From assembly GCA_012974295.1 (NCBI GenBank), contig JAAXQM010000162.1, positions 1-10,880 on the forward strand: a stretch of DNA of 10,880 nt. The letters run 5' to 3'. This stretch comes from Dehalococcoidales bacterium. GTDB lineage: Bacteria > Chloroflexota > Dehalococcoidia > E44-bin15. The stretch's first letter is position 1. Each line of letters starts with the position of its first letter. Made by a program: the position numbers and the translations under genes. Positions 1 to 6,406 of the stretch are shown here, in pieces. The notes beneath the pieces were generated by a model. The model saw only the letters and a list, made by a program, of their open reading frames with translations, searched no databases and was not told the origin of the DNA.

Positions 1-36
1 ATATAGTAACTGCTCTACATAGAGAAAAGAGAAACG

Positions 37-948
37 ATGGGAGTCAGAATTTATAGAGAGCCCCAGCTTGAAAGCCCGATTCTGATAGCTAGTTGGCCGG
101 GAATTGGAAATATTGGGATCATAGCTGTCGATACATTGAGGGAAATGGTAAGGGCAGAGGAAATCGGGGAGATAGAGCCCTGGGACTTTTTCTATCCTAA
201 GAGAGTCTCTATTAGACATGGCGAATTAAAGTCTCTTGAGTTTCCAGGCAGTAAATTCTATTTAGGAAAAGCAGGGGGAAAGGATTTAGTCTTTTTCATC
301 GGAGAGGAACAGCCCGCTGAGGTGGGAAAGGCCTATGCTGAAGGGACAAAAGCCTACCGGATGGCCAATCTCGTTTTAGATGTAGCAATAAAGTTGGGAT
401 GTCGGAGGATTTATACTTCCGGAGCGGCTGTAGCTCCTATCCATCATACTGTGAGACCAAAGGTTTGGGCAGTCCCTAATAGCGAAGAGCTAATAGATGA
501 GGTAAATAGTTATGAAAATGTGGTGCTGATGTCGGAAATTGATGGAGGAGGTGGGCAGGGCAACATAACAGGGTTAAACGGGCTTCTACTGGGAGTTGCC
601 AGGAAGAGGGGTATAGATGCTATCTGTATGATGGGAGAGATACCGATTTATTTTCAAGACTTCCCCCTTCCATATCCCAAGGCTTCGGAATCGGTTCTGG
701 AGGTACTATCTGTTTCTCTGGGCATTGAACTTGAGATGCAGGGTATTACTGCTATTGTTGAACGTAGCGAGGGAGAAATTGAGAGATTATATGAGAGTTT
801 CCCTTCAGAGATAAGGGAAGAGCTCGATAAATTGAAATACGTAACTCATACGAGGGCAATTGATCAAGAACCGATAACCGAAGAGGATAAGAACAGGATC
901 CTCGAAGATATTGATAAATTCTTCAAGAGAGAGTCAAAGGAAGATTAA
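37..948 (+). CDS. PAC2 family protein (proteasome-assembly-chaperone-like), first of a pair
   Basis: 303 residues. The N-terminal IASWPGIGNIG segment (residues 17-27) followed by a helix, the EIEPWDFF block (45-52), FPGSKFY (69-75) and the YTSGAAVAP glycine-rich segment (126-134) are typical of the PAC2 family (bacterial/archaeal relatives of proteasome assembly chaperone 2). The GQGNITGLNGLLLGVARKRG stretch (174-193) matches the conserved second half of the fold. The C-terminal ~50 residues are charged and probably helical. The family is cytoplasmic; in eukaryotes and archaea relatives are chaperones, while the bacterial role is not settled. Start: the ATG lies behind a weak purine-rich stretch (GAGAAAAGAG), and only 36 bases of upstream sequence are present, so a promoter or an upstream operon partner may be outside the window. 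The stop overlaps the start of the next PAC2 gene by one base (TAATG), so the two are co-translated. Confidence 0.9.
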   Translation: MGVRIYREPQLESPILIASWPGIGNIGIIAVDTLREMVRAEEIGEIEPWDFFYPKRVSIRHGELKSLEFPGSKFYLGKAGGKDLVFFIGEEQPAEVGKAYAEGTKAYRMANLVLDVAIKLGCRRIYTSGAAVAPIHHTVRPKVWAVPNSEELIDEVNSYENVVLMSEIDGGGGQGNITGLNGLLLGVARKRGIDAICMMGEIPIYFQDFPLPYPKASESVLEVLSVSLGIELEMQGITAIVERSEGEIERLYESFPSEIREELDKLKYVTHTRAIDQEPITEEDKNRILEDIDKFFKRESKED

Positions 949-1784
949 TGTTGAGCCATAAACCCCCCTTCCGAATCTATAGAAAACCAGAATTACTGAG
1001 CTCTTCTCTGGTTGTAGGTTGGAGTGAAGATGCTGGCAAGCTGGGGTCGAAGGTCATTGATTACCTATGTAAGAAATTGAAATGTACAGAGTTCGCAGAA
1101 ATTGAACCTGCAGATTTCTTTCCTTTAGCGGGAGTTTCAGTCGAAGATGATGTAGCTCAATTTCCAGAAAGTAAGTTCTATTACTGTCAACAAAAGAATT
1201 TGGTGATTCTGAAGAGTAGCTCTCCTCGATACGAATGGTATAGATTTCTTGATTCAGTCTTAGACGTGGCTGAACACTACTGTCATACGACAGAGCTATA
1301 TACCATAGGAGGGATGGTTTCTCCAAGTGCTCACACTGCTCCCCGAGATTTGTTTGCTATAGCCAATTCAATGGAAATGAAGGATGTGTTGAGTCAGTAT
1401 GATCTGGCAAGAGATTTCGATTATGAAACCCCAACTGGTCAAAGACCAACTATAAGCTCTTATCTGCTGTGGTTAGCTAAAAAGAGAAATATGGCCGCGT
1501 CAAGCCTTTGGGTACCAGTACCTTTCTATTTGGTGTCAACTGAAGATCCTCGGGCTTGTAGAAAAACCGTTGAGTTTCTTGATAGGAGATTTGGTCTGGG
1601 GATTGATTTAGCAGAGTTAGATGATGAGGTGGCTGTGCAGAACCAGAAGATAGCTCAGGTAAGAGTTAATTTTCCTGATATAGATAATTATATTCAGAGG
1701 TTGGAAAGCAGCTTGGGTCTGGCTCACGAGGAAAACGAGACACTGTTAAAGGAAATAGAAGGATTTCTTAGAAAAAAGGATTGA
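948..1784 (+). CDS. Divergent PAC2 family paralogue, second of the pair
   Basis: 278 residues, starting at an ATG that shares one base with the TAA of the preceding gene. It aligns with its neighbour along most of its length: FRIYRKPEL for VRIYREPQL at the start, EIEPADFFPL for EIEPWDFFYP, FPESKFYY for FPGSKFYL, LYTIGGMVSPSAHT for IYTSGAAVAPIHHT, and LLWLAKKRN for LLGVARKRG. The glycine motif GIGNIG is replaced by SEDAGKLG (residues 26-33), and the GGGGQGN loop is replaced by TPTGQ. This suggests a duplicated partner whose binding site has changed, perhaps forming a heteromer with the first protein as PAC1-PAC2 do; the heteromer is inference. The C-terminus is again charged and helical. No role can be read from the sequence. 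Confidence 0.85.
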   Translation: MLSHKPPFRIYRKPELLSSSLVVGWSEDAGKLGSKVIDYLCKKLKCTEFAEIEPADFFPLAGVSVEDDVAQFPESKFYYCQQKNLVILKSSSPRYEWYRFLDSVLDVAEHYCHTTELYTIGGMVSPSAHTAPRDLFAIANSMEMKDVLSQYDLARDFDYETPTGQRPTISSYLLWLAKKRNMAASSLWVPVPFYLVSTEDPRACRKTVEFLDRRFGLGIDLAELDDEVAVQNQKIAQVRVNFPDIDNYIQRLESSLGLAHEENETLLKEIEGFLRKKD

Positions 1785-1886
1785 CATAAAGTTACTCCGT
1801 GGATTTTAAACCACCATTCCCGTATTCGGGGAAAGCGTTTATCCGTTAGCTCAGAAATCCGGTGGTACATTTGTACAGTGAACATA

Positions 1887-1919
1887 TTGATTCCTGTCAA
1901 TGTCCACATTTTAATGTGG
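1887..1919 (+). promoter_or_regulatory. Candidate promoter with palindrome over the -10, upstream of the archaemetzincin
   Basis: TTGATT (1887-1892), 17 bases, then TTTAAT (1910-1915). The -10 sits inside an imperfect palindrome CCACATTTTAATGTGG (1904-1919, 7-bp arms), which looks like an operator or a DNA hairpin. A second candidate, TTGACA (1781-1786) with 17-18 bases to TTTTAA/TTTAAA, overlaps the stop codon of the upstream gene. Either would leave a leader of more than 120 bases before the GTG at 2046. The leader also holds an inverted repeat TTTAGCTC (1928-1935) / GAGCTAAA (1965-1972). Confidence 0.35.
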
Positions 1920-2045
1920 TGTTTACATTTAGCTCTATATATTAAGTAAAGTGATAGCGATATTGAGCTAAACAACGTTTCGGATTGCGGGCTAAGCTGT
2001 ACTTGAAATTCGAATGATAGTTAATTAAGGAGCTGATTGTATTAA

Positions 2046-2567
2046 GTGATAGCGCTGATTCCTATAGGTCATGTAGATGAGGAATTTATTAATGCTCTAA
2101 GGCCGTCTCTGGAGAAAGTAATCGGCAAAAGAGTGCGAATAGCTCAGAGGATAGCACTGCCCTGGGATAGCTGGAACCCAGACCGTGGCCAGCACCTTTC
2201 CCCTTCAATTCTCGCCATATTAGCCCCTTTGCCTTACTCAGGCGATAGAGTTCTAGGGGTCACTGACGTCGATATCTATACAACCGGACTGAATTTTATC
2301 TTTGGAGAGGCAGATTATGTAGGAGGGAAAGCACTTATCTCTTTACAACGATTAAGGCAAGAGTTCTATGGCTTGCCTAGCGATGAAAAACTGTTTCAGC
2401 GGCGTGTACTTAAGGAAGCAGTACACGAATTAGGACACACCTATGGACTAGGACATTGCTCCGACCCTACCTGCGTTATGTATTTTTCTAACAGCCTATC
2501 CGACACCGATTTTAAGGAATGGGAACTCTGCCCGTTCTGTCAAGAGAACGTTAATCGAATAGTATAG
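2046..2567 (+). CDS. amzA: Archaemetzincin family zinc metalloprotease
   Basis: 173 residues, the usual length for archaemetzincin. The signature is complete: HELGHTYGLGHC (H127, E128, H131, H137, C138) gives the extended metzincin HExxHxxGxxH zinc site. It is followed by C143, M145 (the Met-turn, PTCVMYFS) and CPFC (C162, C165), which make the family's second, four-cysteine zinc site. No signal peptide, so cytoplasmic. Family members are aminopeptidase-like or very poor peptidases, and the physiological substrate is unknown. Start: GTG, because an in-frame TAA lies immediately before it (2043-2045) and no other start is possible upstream. An AAGGAG at 2027-2032 is present but 13 bases away, longer than usual. 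An 11-base sequence spanning the start (AAGTGATAGCG, 2044-2054) also occurs at 1949-1959 in the leader. Confidence 0.93.
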   Translation: MIALIPIGHVDEEFINALRPSLEKVIGKRVRIAQRIALPWDSWNPDRGQHLSPSILAILAPLPYSGDRVLGVTDVDIYTTGLNFIFGEADYVGGKALISLQRLRQEFYGLPSDEKLFQRRVLKEAVHELGHTYGLGHCSDPTCVMYFSNSLSDTDFKEWELCPFCQENVNRIV

Positions 2568-2621
2568 TTAGTATAACGGACATAATGGGTATAAAAAGAA
2601 CAAGCGGTAGATACTTCTACA

Positions 2622-2650
2622 GGTGGACTGCTCAGTCCACCCTTTCTCCT
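2622..2650. terminator. Hairpin terminator between convergent genes
   Basis: GGTGGACTG (2622-2630), two bases, CAGTCCACC (2633-2641): a perfect 9-bp inverted repeat followed by CTTTCTCCTT. It lies between the archaemetzincin stop (2567) and the convergent minus-strand stop (2659), so it can serve both genes. The T-run is imperfect. Confidence 0.65.
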
Positions 2651-2658
2651 TGATAAAA

Positions 2659-3465
2659 TTAGTCCTGCGAAGCAAGCCGACGCACCTGAACAAGAACATC
2701 ATCAACTCCTGGAACGGTTTTGGCAATTCTCTCAATCTCACGAGATACAAGCTCTTCTTGAGTCACAGGTGCATCAGCTATCACAGATACGTTTCCATTG
2801 TCAGCACTTACTTCGACATTTGGCCTCACGTCAACTAAACGTACTTTTACTGCACAGGCCAGTTGAAGATCATCCATTGCTTTTTGCGACTCTGATGTAG
2901 TCTGAAAACCTTTGAATCCGGCGGTATGGCATATGAGGTCAACGGCATCTACTACTGTGCACTTGTCTATGTTTAGTACAAGATCGTAGAGATTGCAGTC
3001 CCTCGGGTCGATCAAGAAAAGCTTTCTACTCCATCTATTTCTTTCTTCGTCGTCTTTCTTCAGGATTCGTATTGCCTGCTGTTTTTCTACATTATCGCGA
3101 TCCATCACGATATTTATTCTGTATTCCAGAGGTGCAATGATCCTCACTTTCAGCACATGAGACACGCCTTGGAGTAAGAACTGGCCTGCCAGCCCGTGAT
3201 AGACTACGTTGTCTTTCTTAACACGTGATGTTAACGCTGCTTGGATATGAGCAGCATACCTTTCCTTCCCTCCAATGAGACTGTCCAGCACTGAAGTTGT
3301 ATCCTGTGTTGTCCGAACAAGCTTTACCTCCGCAACATCATACTCTCTCGAAGTTTGCAGGAGCGCCTCTCTGCCTATACAGTCATATCCCAACTTCTCA
3401 GCGACTTTCTCCGCAACGTCCATGCCCCTGCTGTACGAACCTCTGGAAATTGTAATAATAGCCAT
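2659..3465 (-). CDS. Cytidylate-kinase-like protein with C-terminal BON-like domain
   Basis: 268 residues from the ATG at 3465. The N-terminus (MAIITISRGSYSRGMDVAEK) is the degenerate P-loop region of the Cytidylate_kin2 / AAK-like family, whose members usually read ISRQYGSGGREIAEKLAEKLG-like there. The middle (about 86-180: NVVYHGLAGQFLL, VRIIAPLEYRI, and an Arg/Lys-rich lid with NRWSRKLF) fits the NMP-kinase fold. Residues about 198-262 (DLQLACAVKVRLV through VNGNVSV-like DNGNVSV to VPGVDDVLVQV) look like a BON domain, which usually binds membranes or ligands. Start choice: a GTG six bases upstream (3471) sits one base from AAAGGAG, whereas the ATG at 3465 is spaced 7 bases from GGAG, so ATG is preferred. 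Converges on the archaemetzincin. The P-loop lacks the canonical GK[ST], so activity as a CMP kinase is uncertain. Confidence 0.85.
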   Translation of the reverse strand: MAIITISRGSYSRGMDVAEKVAEKLGYDCIGREALLQTSREYDVAEVKLVRTTQDTTSVLDSLIGGKERYAAHIQAALTSRVKKDNVVYHGLAGQFLLQGVSHVLKVRIIAPLEYRINIVMDRDNVEKQQAIRILKKDDEERNRWSRKLFLIDPRDCNLYDLVLNIDKCTVVDAVDLICHTAGFKGFQTTSESQKAMDDLQLACAVKVRLVDVRPNVEVSADNGNVSVIADAPVTQEELVSREIERIAKTVPGVDDVLVQVRRLASQD

Positions 3466-3604
3466 AATCACTCTCCTTTAATAAACGAGTAGGAAACCAG
3501 CCAATCACCCCGCTATCATTCCTTTTCTTGCACTCAATAACCTCACTAAGCTAGGTTGCGACATTATTACGAGAATTCCCTCCAATTTAGACTTATTACC
3601 TATA

Positions 3605-4624
3605 TTATAGTATCTCATCAGAGCAACTGCCGGTTATTTCGGGGATGGCTTCGCAAAGGTCTCTCCTTAAATCTGTCACCGTCCAGTAGTAATCCTCAGT
3701 GCCCATTGAGAAACGCATTAGAATGGTGTTGAGCCGTTCGCTGATGTAGGGGTAAATCTTTTTCAAGTTCATCAGGCGGTAGTGATGGAAGGCACTGGCA
3801 TCCGTTGCCTCAAGGTTCGTGATGATATCAGCCGGGAACCTGCTGATAGCGAGAATATCATGAAAAGTAGTGAGCCCCATACCGATAACGAATTGCAATA
3901 CATTGCCGAAACTCCAAACGTCGAAGGCCGTAAAAGTCTTGTAAGGATCGAACATGACATCCTGGCAAAGATCGAAATCGATCCAGCGAAATTCTCTGGT
4001 CTCTTCTTCAATCAGGATATGGTCGTTGCGGATATCTCCGTGGCTGAGATCGTCGTCGTGCAGAATCTGAATTGCCTCCAGGCAGCCGACCAGTTTCTTT
4101 AGAATGGGAGTAAGGAGCGTGTGATAGTATTCTTCATGGTCGATTTCCATCTCGAGTATCTGGTCAAACAGCGTCTTGCCGCGTATGAATTTGAGCACCC
4201 GAACGTTATTGCCAGAATCGTCGATTAATGTTTGTCCCTGCATGAAACGCGAATCACCTGCGATCAGCCGAAGCACCTCACTCTCCTTCTCGGGGCTGCG
4301 ATAGCACGGGATGCGATAAGATCCAAACTGGGCCACGAATTCCTCATAGAACTCAAGCTTAATAATTACCTGGTGGCCGCTGTCTAAGTCATAACCGCGC
4401 TTAACCCAGAATTTCGGTTGGTCCTCTAGACCGAATCGAGGTTCGTAGACCTGGCCACTTACGAAAAACTCCTTGCCTTCCACCCGGATAACCTGACCGC
4501 GGTCAATCCTCATGAATTTGGAAGTATCGGTGACCTCAATGATCGGAGGTTCAATGGCGAATCCGGAAACCTCCTTGATCCGCGAAATCAGTCGGGAGCT
4601 GTCGTTACTTCTCAGCTTGATCAC
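3605..4624 (-). CDS. Divergent eukaryotic-type protein kinase domain protein
   Basis: 339 residues. Kinase landmarks in order: VIIKLEF with K89 (ATP-binding Lys), a Glu-rich helix (PEKESEVLRLI, 111-121), the hinge region VRVLKFIRGKTL (141-152), the catalytic loop HGDIRNDHIL (195-204) with D197, WIDFDL (214-219) with D216 in place of DFG, and DVWSFG (235-240) matching the DxWSxG of subdomain IX. The catalytic-loop Asn position is His202 and no glycine-rich GxGxxG loop is visible. K, D and D are kept, so phosphotransfer is possible. Residues 1-60 do not belong to the kinase core and are unrecognised. No membrane segment. Start is uncertain: the GTG at 4624 directly abuts GAAGGA, which is too close. 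The frame stays open only to 4642, and the next Met is residue 38. A CTG at 4615 would have good spacing. The 139-base gap to the next minus-strand gene argues against tight coupling. Confidence 0.85.
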   Translation of the reverse strand: MIKLRSNDSSRLISRIKEVSGFAIEPPIIEVTDTSKFMRIDRGQVIRVEGKEFFVSGQVYEPRFGLEDQPKFWVKRGYDLDSGHQVIIKLEFYEEFVAQFGSYRIPCYRSPEKESEVLRLIAGDSRFMQGQTLIDDSGNNVRVLKFIRGKTLFDQILEMEIDHEEYYHTLLTPILKKLVGCLEAIQILHDDDLSHGDIRNDHILIEEETREFRWIDFDLCQDVMFDPYKTFTAFDVWSFGNVLQFVIGMGLTTFHDILAISRFPADIITNLEATDASAFHHYRLMNLKKIYPYISERLNTILMRFSMGTEDYYWTVTDLRRDLCEAIPEITGSCSDEIL

Positions 4625-4723
4625 TCCTTCAGCGCACTTTTCTCAAGTTACAGATGAATTGGTCTCGGTTATCGCTACTTGTCCTGCACTCGAGAATCGA
4701 AAATGGCATACTAACATTTTTCT

Positions 4724-4975
4724 TTATATCGATTTAACAGGGTTGAGGTTCATTACCATATTCAGGTACTCGAAATGTCTATCAAGGCGGCCAATTGCGT
4801 TCTCAACTTGTGGAGAGGGGCTCGGGCCGAGGTCGTCAATGAACGTGTCCCCAATGGTATTTCCGTCACGGCATTGAGAGTACGCAATTTCGAATTTAAT
4901 GCCGTACTTACTATAGAGTAGTAGGCTTTCATAGGTCTCGAACTGACACTTTGGGTTCATCATACTATCTACCAT
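4724..4975 (-). CDS. Doubtful hypothetical ORF (83 codons)
   Basis: 83 codons on the same strand as the kinase, ending 99 bases before it. The translation has ordinary protein-like composition (for example DTFIDDLGPSPSPQVENAIG, residues 43-62) and no competing gene lies on the other strand. However, there is no recognisable Shine-Dalgarno before ATG 4975 or the downstream Mets at residues 5-6, and I recognise no family. An in-frame TAG lies just upstream (4984-4986), so it is not the tail of a longer intact gene. It could be a small gene, a remnant of a decayed one, or chance. Confidence 0.3.
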   Translation of the reverse strand: MVDSMMNPKCQFETYESLLLYSKYGIKFEIAYSQCRDGNTIGDTFIDDLGPSPSPQVENAIGRLDRHFEYLNMVMNLNPVKSI

Positions 4976-5478
4976 ACGGGAGCACTAAACTCTGAGTAGA
5001 GGTGAGGACATATTAGATGACTTCGGAGATGCTGTCAATGGGGTGTGGAACTAATATAGATTGTAGAGCTTCTGAGTATCTATAGAGTCTGTTGCACAGA
5101 GTTGAAAGCCTTAATAAATTCCCACCAGGCTGCCAAAATCGCCACCATAATGTCATGATGGCTGCACCATTTGTTTTAAGATAGGCTTTCCAATGGGTCT
5201 AAGGTCGTGTTTATACGAGAAGCCCAGTTACTATTTCTGTTGCACCATGTTCCTACAAGCGGGTAAACCCTTTTAGAACACATACATGACTAGTATCTAA
5301 GGGTGGTCATTGGTTGTCGTAATGGAGATAAGGATTGACCAGGTGTGGGTTTTGGGATTTTACACAAAGGATATAAGATATGGGATATACCGATTCTTGT
5401 GTAGTCCTCGATAATATGGATCTACTTGGACAGGTTTCTGTAGAAAGCTATATTACCTTCATGGGTACATTATTTTTT
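4976..5478. other. Gene-poor stretch, no recognisable gene
   Basis: No ORF with a plausible start and composition on either strand. Small repeats are visible: TCTGTTGCAC at 5088-5097 and again at 5236-5245, and GAAAGCCT (5104-5111) facing AGGCTTTC (5183-5190). The nonamer TAGGCTTTC occurs at 4922, 5182 and 5480. A 30-codon ORF from ATG 5321 has no ribosome site. The stretch may be a decayed mobile element, but no transposase motif could be identified. Confidence 0.4.
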
Positions 5479-5670
5479 CTAGGCTTTCACCTTTCTTGGA
5501 GATTGATAATTGAAATTGCCATATGAATTTGAAAAAGTTTTATACTTGCCACACTTCTTACAAGTACCTAAAGACTGGCCATCGCTCTGTTCTCTAATAA
5601 TCCAATGATGTATACAGGGCACCAGAGAGGGGTTATACAGTGAATCGGAAACCTGCCTGTTGTCATCCAT
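5479..5670 (-). CDS. Small zinc-ribbon-like protein
   Basis: 63 residues from the ATG at 5670. It carries CIHHWIIR (C19, H21, H22, W23) and, 14 residues after that, CKKCGKYKTFSNS (C37, C40). The pattern C-x-H-x-W-I-I ... G-x-S-x-G-x-C-x-x-C-G-x-x-x-x-F-x-N resembles small zinc-binding proteins of unknown function that I associate with Chloroflexota and some other bacteria; this is recognition by pattern, not by a search. Start: a GTG at 5682 is also open, but the ATG follows AGGGTGG at about 8 bases and is preferred. No neighbours in an operon. Likely cytoplasmic; no function can be assigned. Confidence 0.65.
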   Translation of the reverse strand: MDDNRQVSDSLYNPSLVPCIHHWIIREQSDGQSLGTCKKCGKYKTFSNSYGNFNYQSPRKVKA

Positions 5671-6044
5671 ATAATCAACCACCCTTTACTGAATTTTCTA
5701 AGTCACAGACTGCAACTTGTTTAAATATATAGTTAGATTGTGGCTAATAAGCCTTTTCGACTTGATACTCAACCCTCATTTGCCGACACAAGTGGACTGC
5801 ATTAAATATTGGGGCTCTCCTCAGCTTTGTCACTTATCACCCATTGGTTATACAGCTTATGTTCCAGCGGTTAGCTGCTCTATCTCTACCCCCTTTCCTG
5901 TTCATAAACTGACGTAGTGTTAAGTATTCAGGTATGACCGATATCCATGCTAACACAGAACCTTGTTGATATTCTGTCGGGAAAGTATGATTCTTTCTGT
6001 AGGGAAAACCCTTGCTTAAGAGCAATATCGTAAGGTGGTAGAGG
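5671..6044. other. Intergenic stretch without a recognisable gene
   Basis: Open frames here on both strands (about 60-66 codons) have non-protein-like composition and no ribosome sites. A weak promoter-like pair, TTGTTG (5963-5968), 17 bases, TATGAT (5986-5991), points rightward at the small ORF beginning at 6045. Two tiny hairpins, AGGGAAAACCCT (6001-6012 region) and TTGCT-TAAG-AGCAA (6012-6025), lie in the putative leader. Confidence 0.4.
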
Positions 6045-6224
6045 ATGCGAAACTTTGCTGGGCTCAGAGATTATGATTGGCAGGATGAGGTCTGGCGACA
6101 TCCTCATTTATTCAACAATGAAGCTGTGAATGTCCATGGTGCTGTTATAAACCGTAACGAGACCTCTGGAAAGGAGGTGCAGGATACTTCCTGCTGGGGG
6201 TCTGGGGGTGTCCCCCAGCTTTAG
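6045..6224 (+). CDS. Possible small protein whose 3' end lies in the repeat
   Basis: 59 codons, from ATG 6045 behind AAGGTGG (6032-6038, spacing 6) with an in-frame TAG at 6039-6041 blocking any earlier start. The first ~38 residues (MRNFAGLRDYDWQDEVW at the start, then a His/Asn-rich part) look protein-like. From about residue 39 to the stop, the codons are supplied by the hairpin repeat that starts at 6159, giving a Gly/Ser-rich tail (SCWGSGGVPQL). I recognise no family. It is either a small gene whose original 3' end was replaced by repeat insertion, a remnant, or chance. A weak promoter lies at 5963-5991. Confidence 0.35.
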   Translation: MRNFAGLRDYDWQDEVWRHPHLFNNEAVNVHGAVINRNETSGKEVQDTSCWGSGGVPQL

Positions 6225-6280
6225 ATGTCCCCCAAGATTGGGGGACATAGGGGGTTGATTGAAAGTATTTCAGCAGGCTC
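6159..6280 (+). repeat. Hairpin-rich MITE-like repeat, copy 1
   Basis: About 122 bp. Its core (6174-6264) matches the reverse complement of 10708-10797 with only a handful of substitutions and one single-base gap; weaker similarity extends to both ends. It contains two strong G/C hairpins: CTGGGGGTGTCCCCCAG (6202-6218) and GTCCCCCAAGATTGGGGGAC (6227-6246). The ends are degenerate inverted repeats (right end GAGCCTGCTGAAA read on the minus strand; left end GAGGATGCTGAAA in copy 2, decayed in copy 1). Non-coding, with no transposase. It resembles abundant miniature repeats of the MITE type; whether it is mobile or an RNA/DNA structural element is not shown. Confidence 0.85.
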
Positions 6281-6315
6281 TGTAATAATTAGATTTGTAA
6301 TCTACACGTAAACTA

Positions 6316-6345
6316 TTGACAGGGCACCGTACGTAGGTATATAGT
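6316..6345 (+). promoter_or_regulatory. Strong sigma70-type promoter for the transferase / radical SAM operon
   Basis: TTGACA (6316-6321, perfect -35), 18 bases, TATAGT (6340-6345); the overlapping TATATA at 6338 gives a 16-base spacer. Transcription would begin near 6352, so the RNA would start almost directly with the hairpin at 6355-6383. A CGTACG palindrome lies in the spacer. Confidence 0.7.
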
Positions 6346-6354
6346 GTCCGAACC

Positions 6355-6390
6355 TAAGAGAGGCGTTGGAAGAGCCTCTCTTGTTTTTAA
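6355..6390 (+). terminator. Terminator-like / attenuator hairpin in the 5' leader
   Basis: AAGAGAGGC (6356-6364), a 9-base loop, then GCCTCTCTT (6374-6382): a perfect 9-bp stem, extendable by a T-G pair, followed by GTTTTTAA. It has the form of an intrinsic terminator. It lies downstream of the promoter at 6316-6345 and upstream of the ribosome site at 6393-6397, so it would affect this operon's own transcript. It may attenuate, protect the 5' end of the mRNA, or stop read-through from upstream. Confidence 0.6.
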
Positions 6391-6406
6391 CTGGAGGATC
6401 GGTGTA

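Noticed and set aside
1817..1833. Small hairpin TTCCCG-TATT-CGGGGAA after the PAC2 pair as a terminator
   Set aside because: Short stem with a bulge and no following T-run.
3466..3471. GTG start two codons earlier for the cytidylate-kinase-like protein
   Set aside because: It is one base from the Shine-Dalgarno; the ATG at 3465 has 7-base spacing and the family begins M-x-I-I-T-I-S.
3505..3564. 19-codon minus-strand ORF between the kinase and the cytidylate-kinase-like gene
   Set aside because: A GGAGGG is present but 13 bases from the ATG; it is short, has no recognisable features, and nothing else supports translation.
5081..5175. Possible transposase C-terminal remnant on the minus strand
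   Set aside because: Only about 30 codons lie between stops and no DDE or other transposase motif could be seen; the resemblance is impressionistic.
5717..5917. 66-codon plus-strand ORF, and the overlapping 62-codon minus-strand ORF at 5837-6025
   Set aside because: Neither has a ribosome site, composition is not protein-like, and no motif is visible.
6344..6406. Upstream GTG start giving 21 extra residues on the fused transferase
   Set aside because: It lies within the -10 region, has no ribosome site, and the extra codons are the leader hairpin; ATG 6407 has GGAGG at good spacing and begins right at the GT2 fold.
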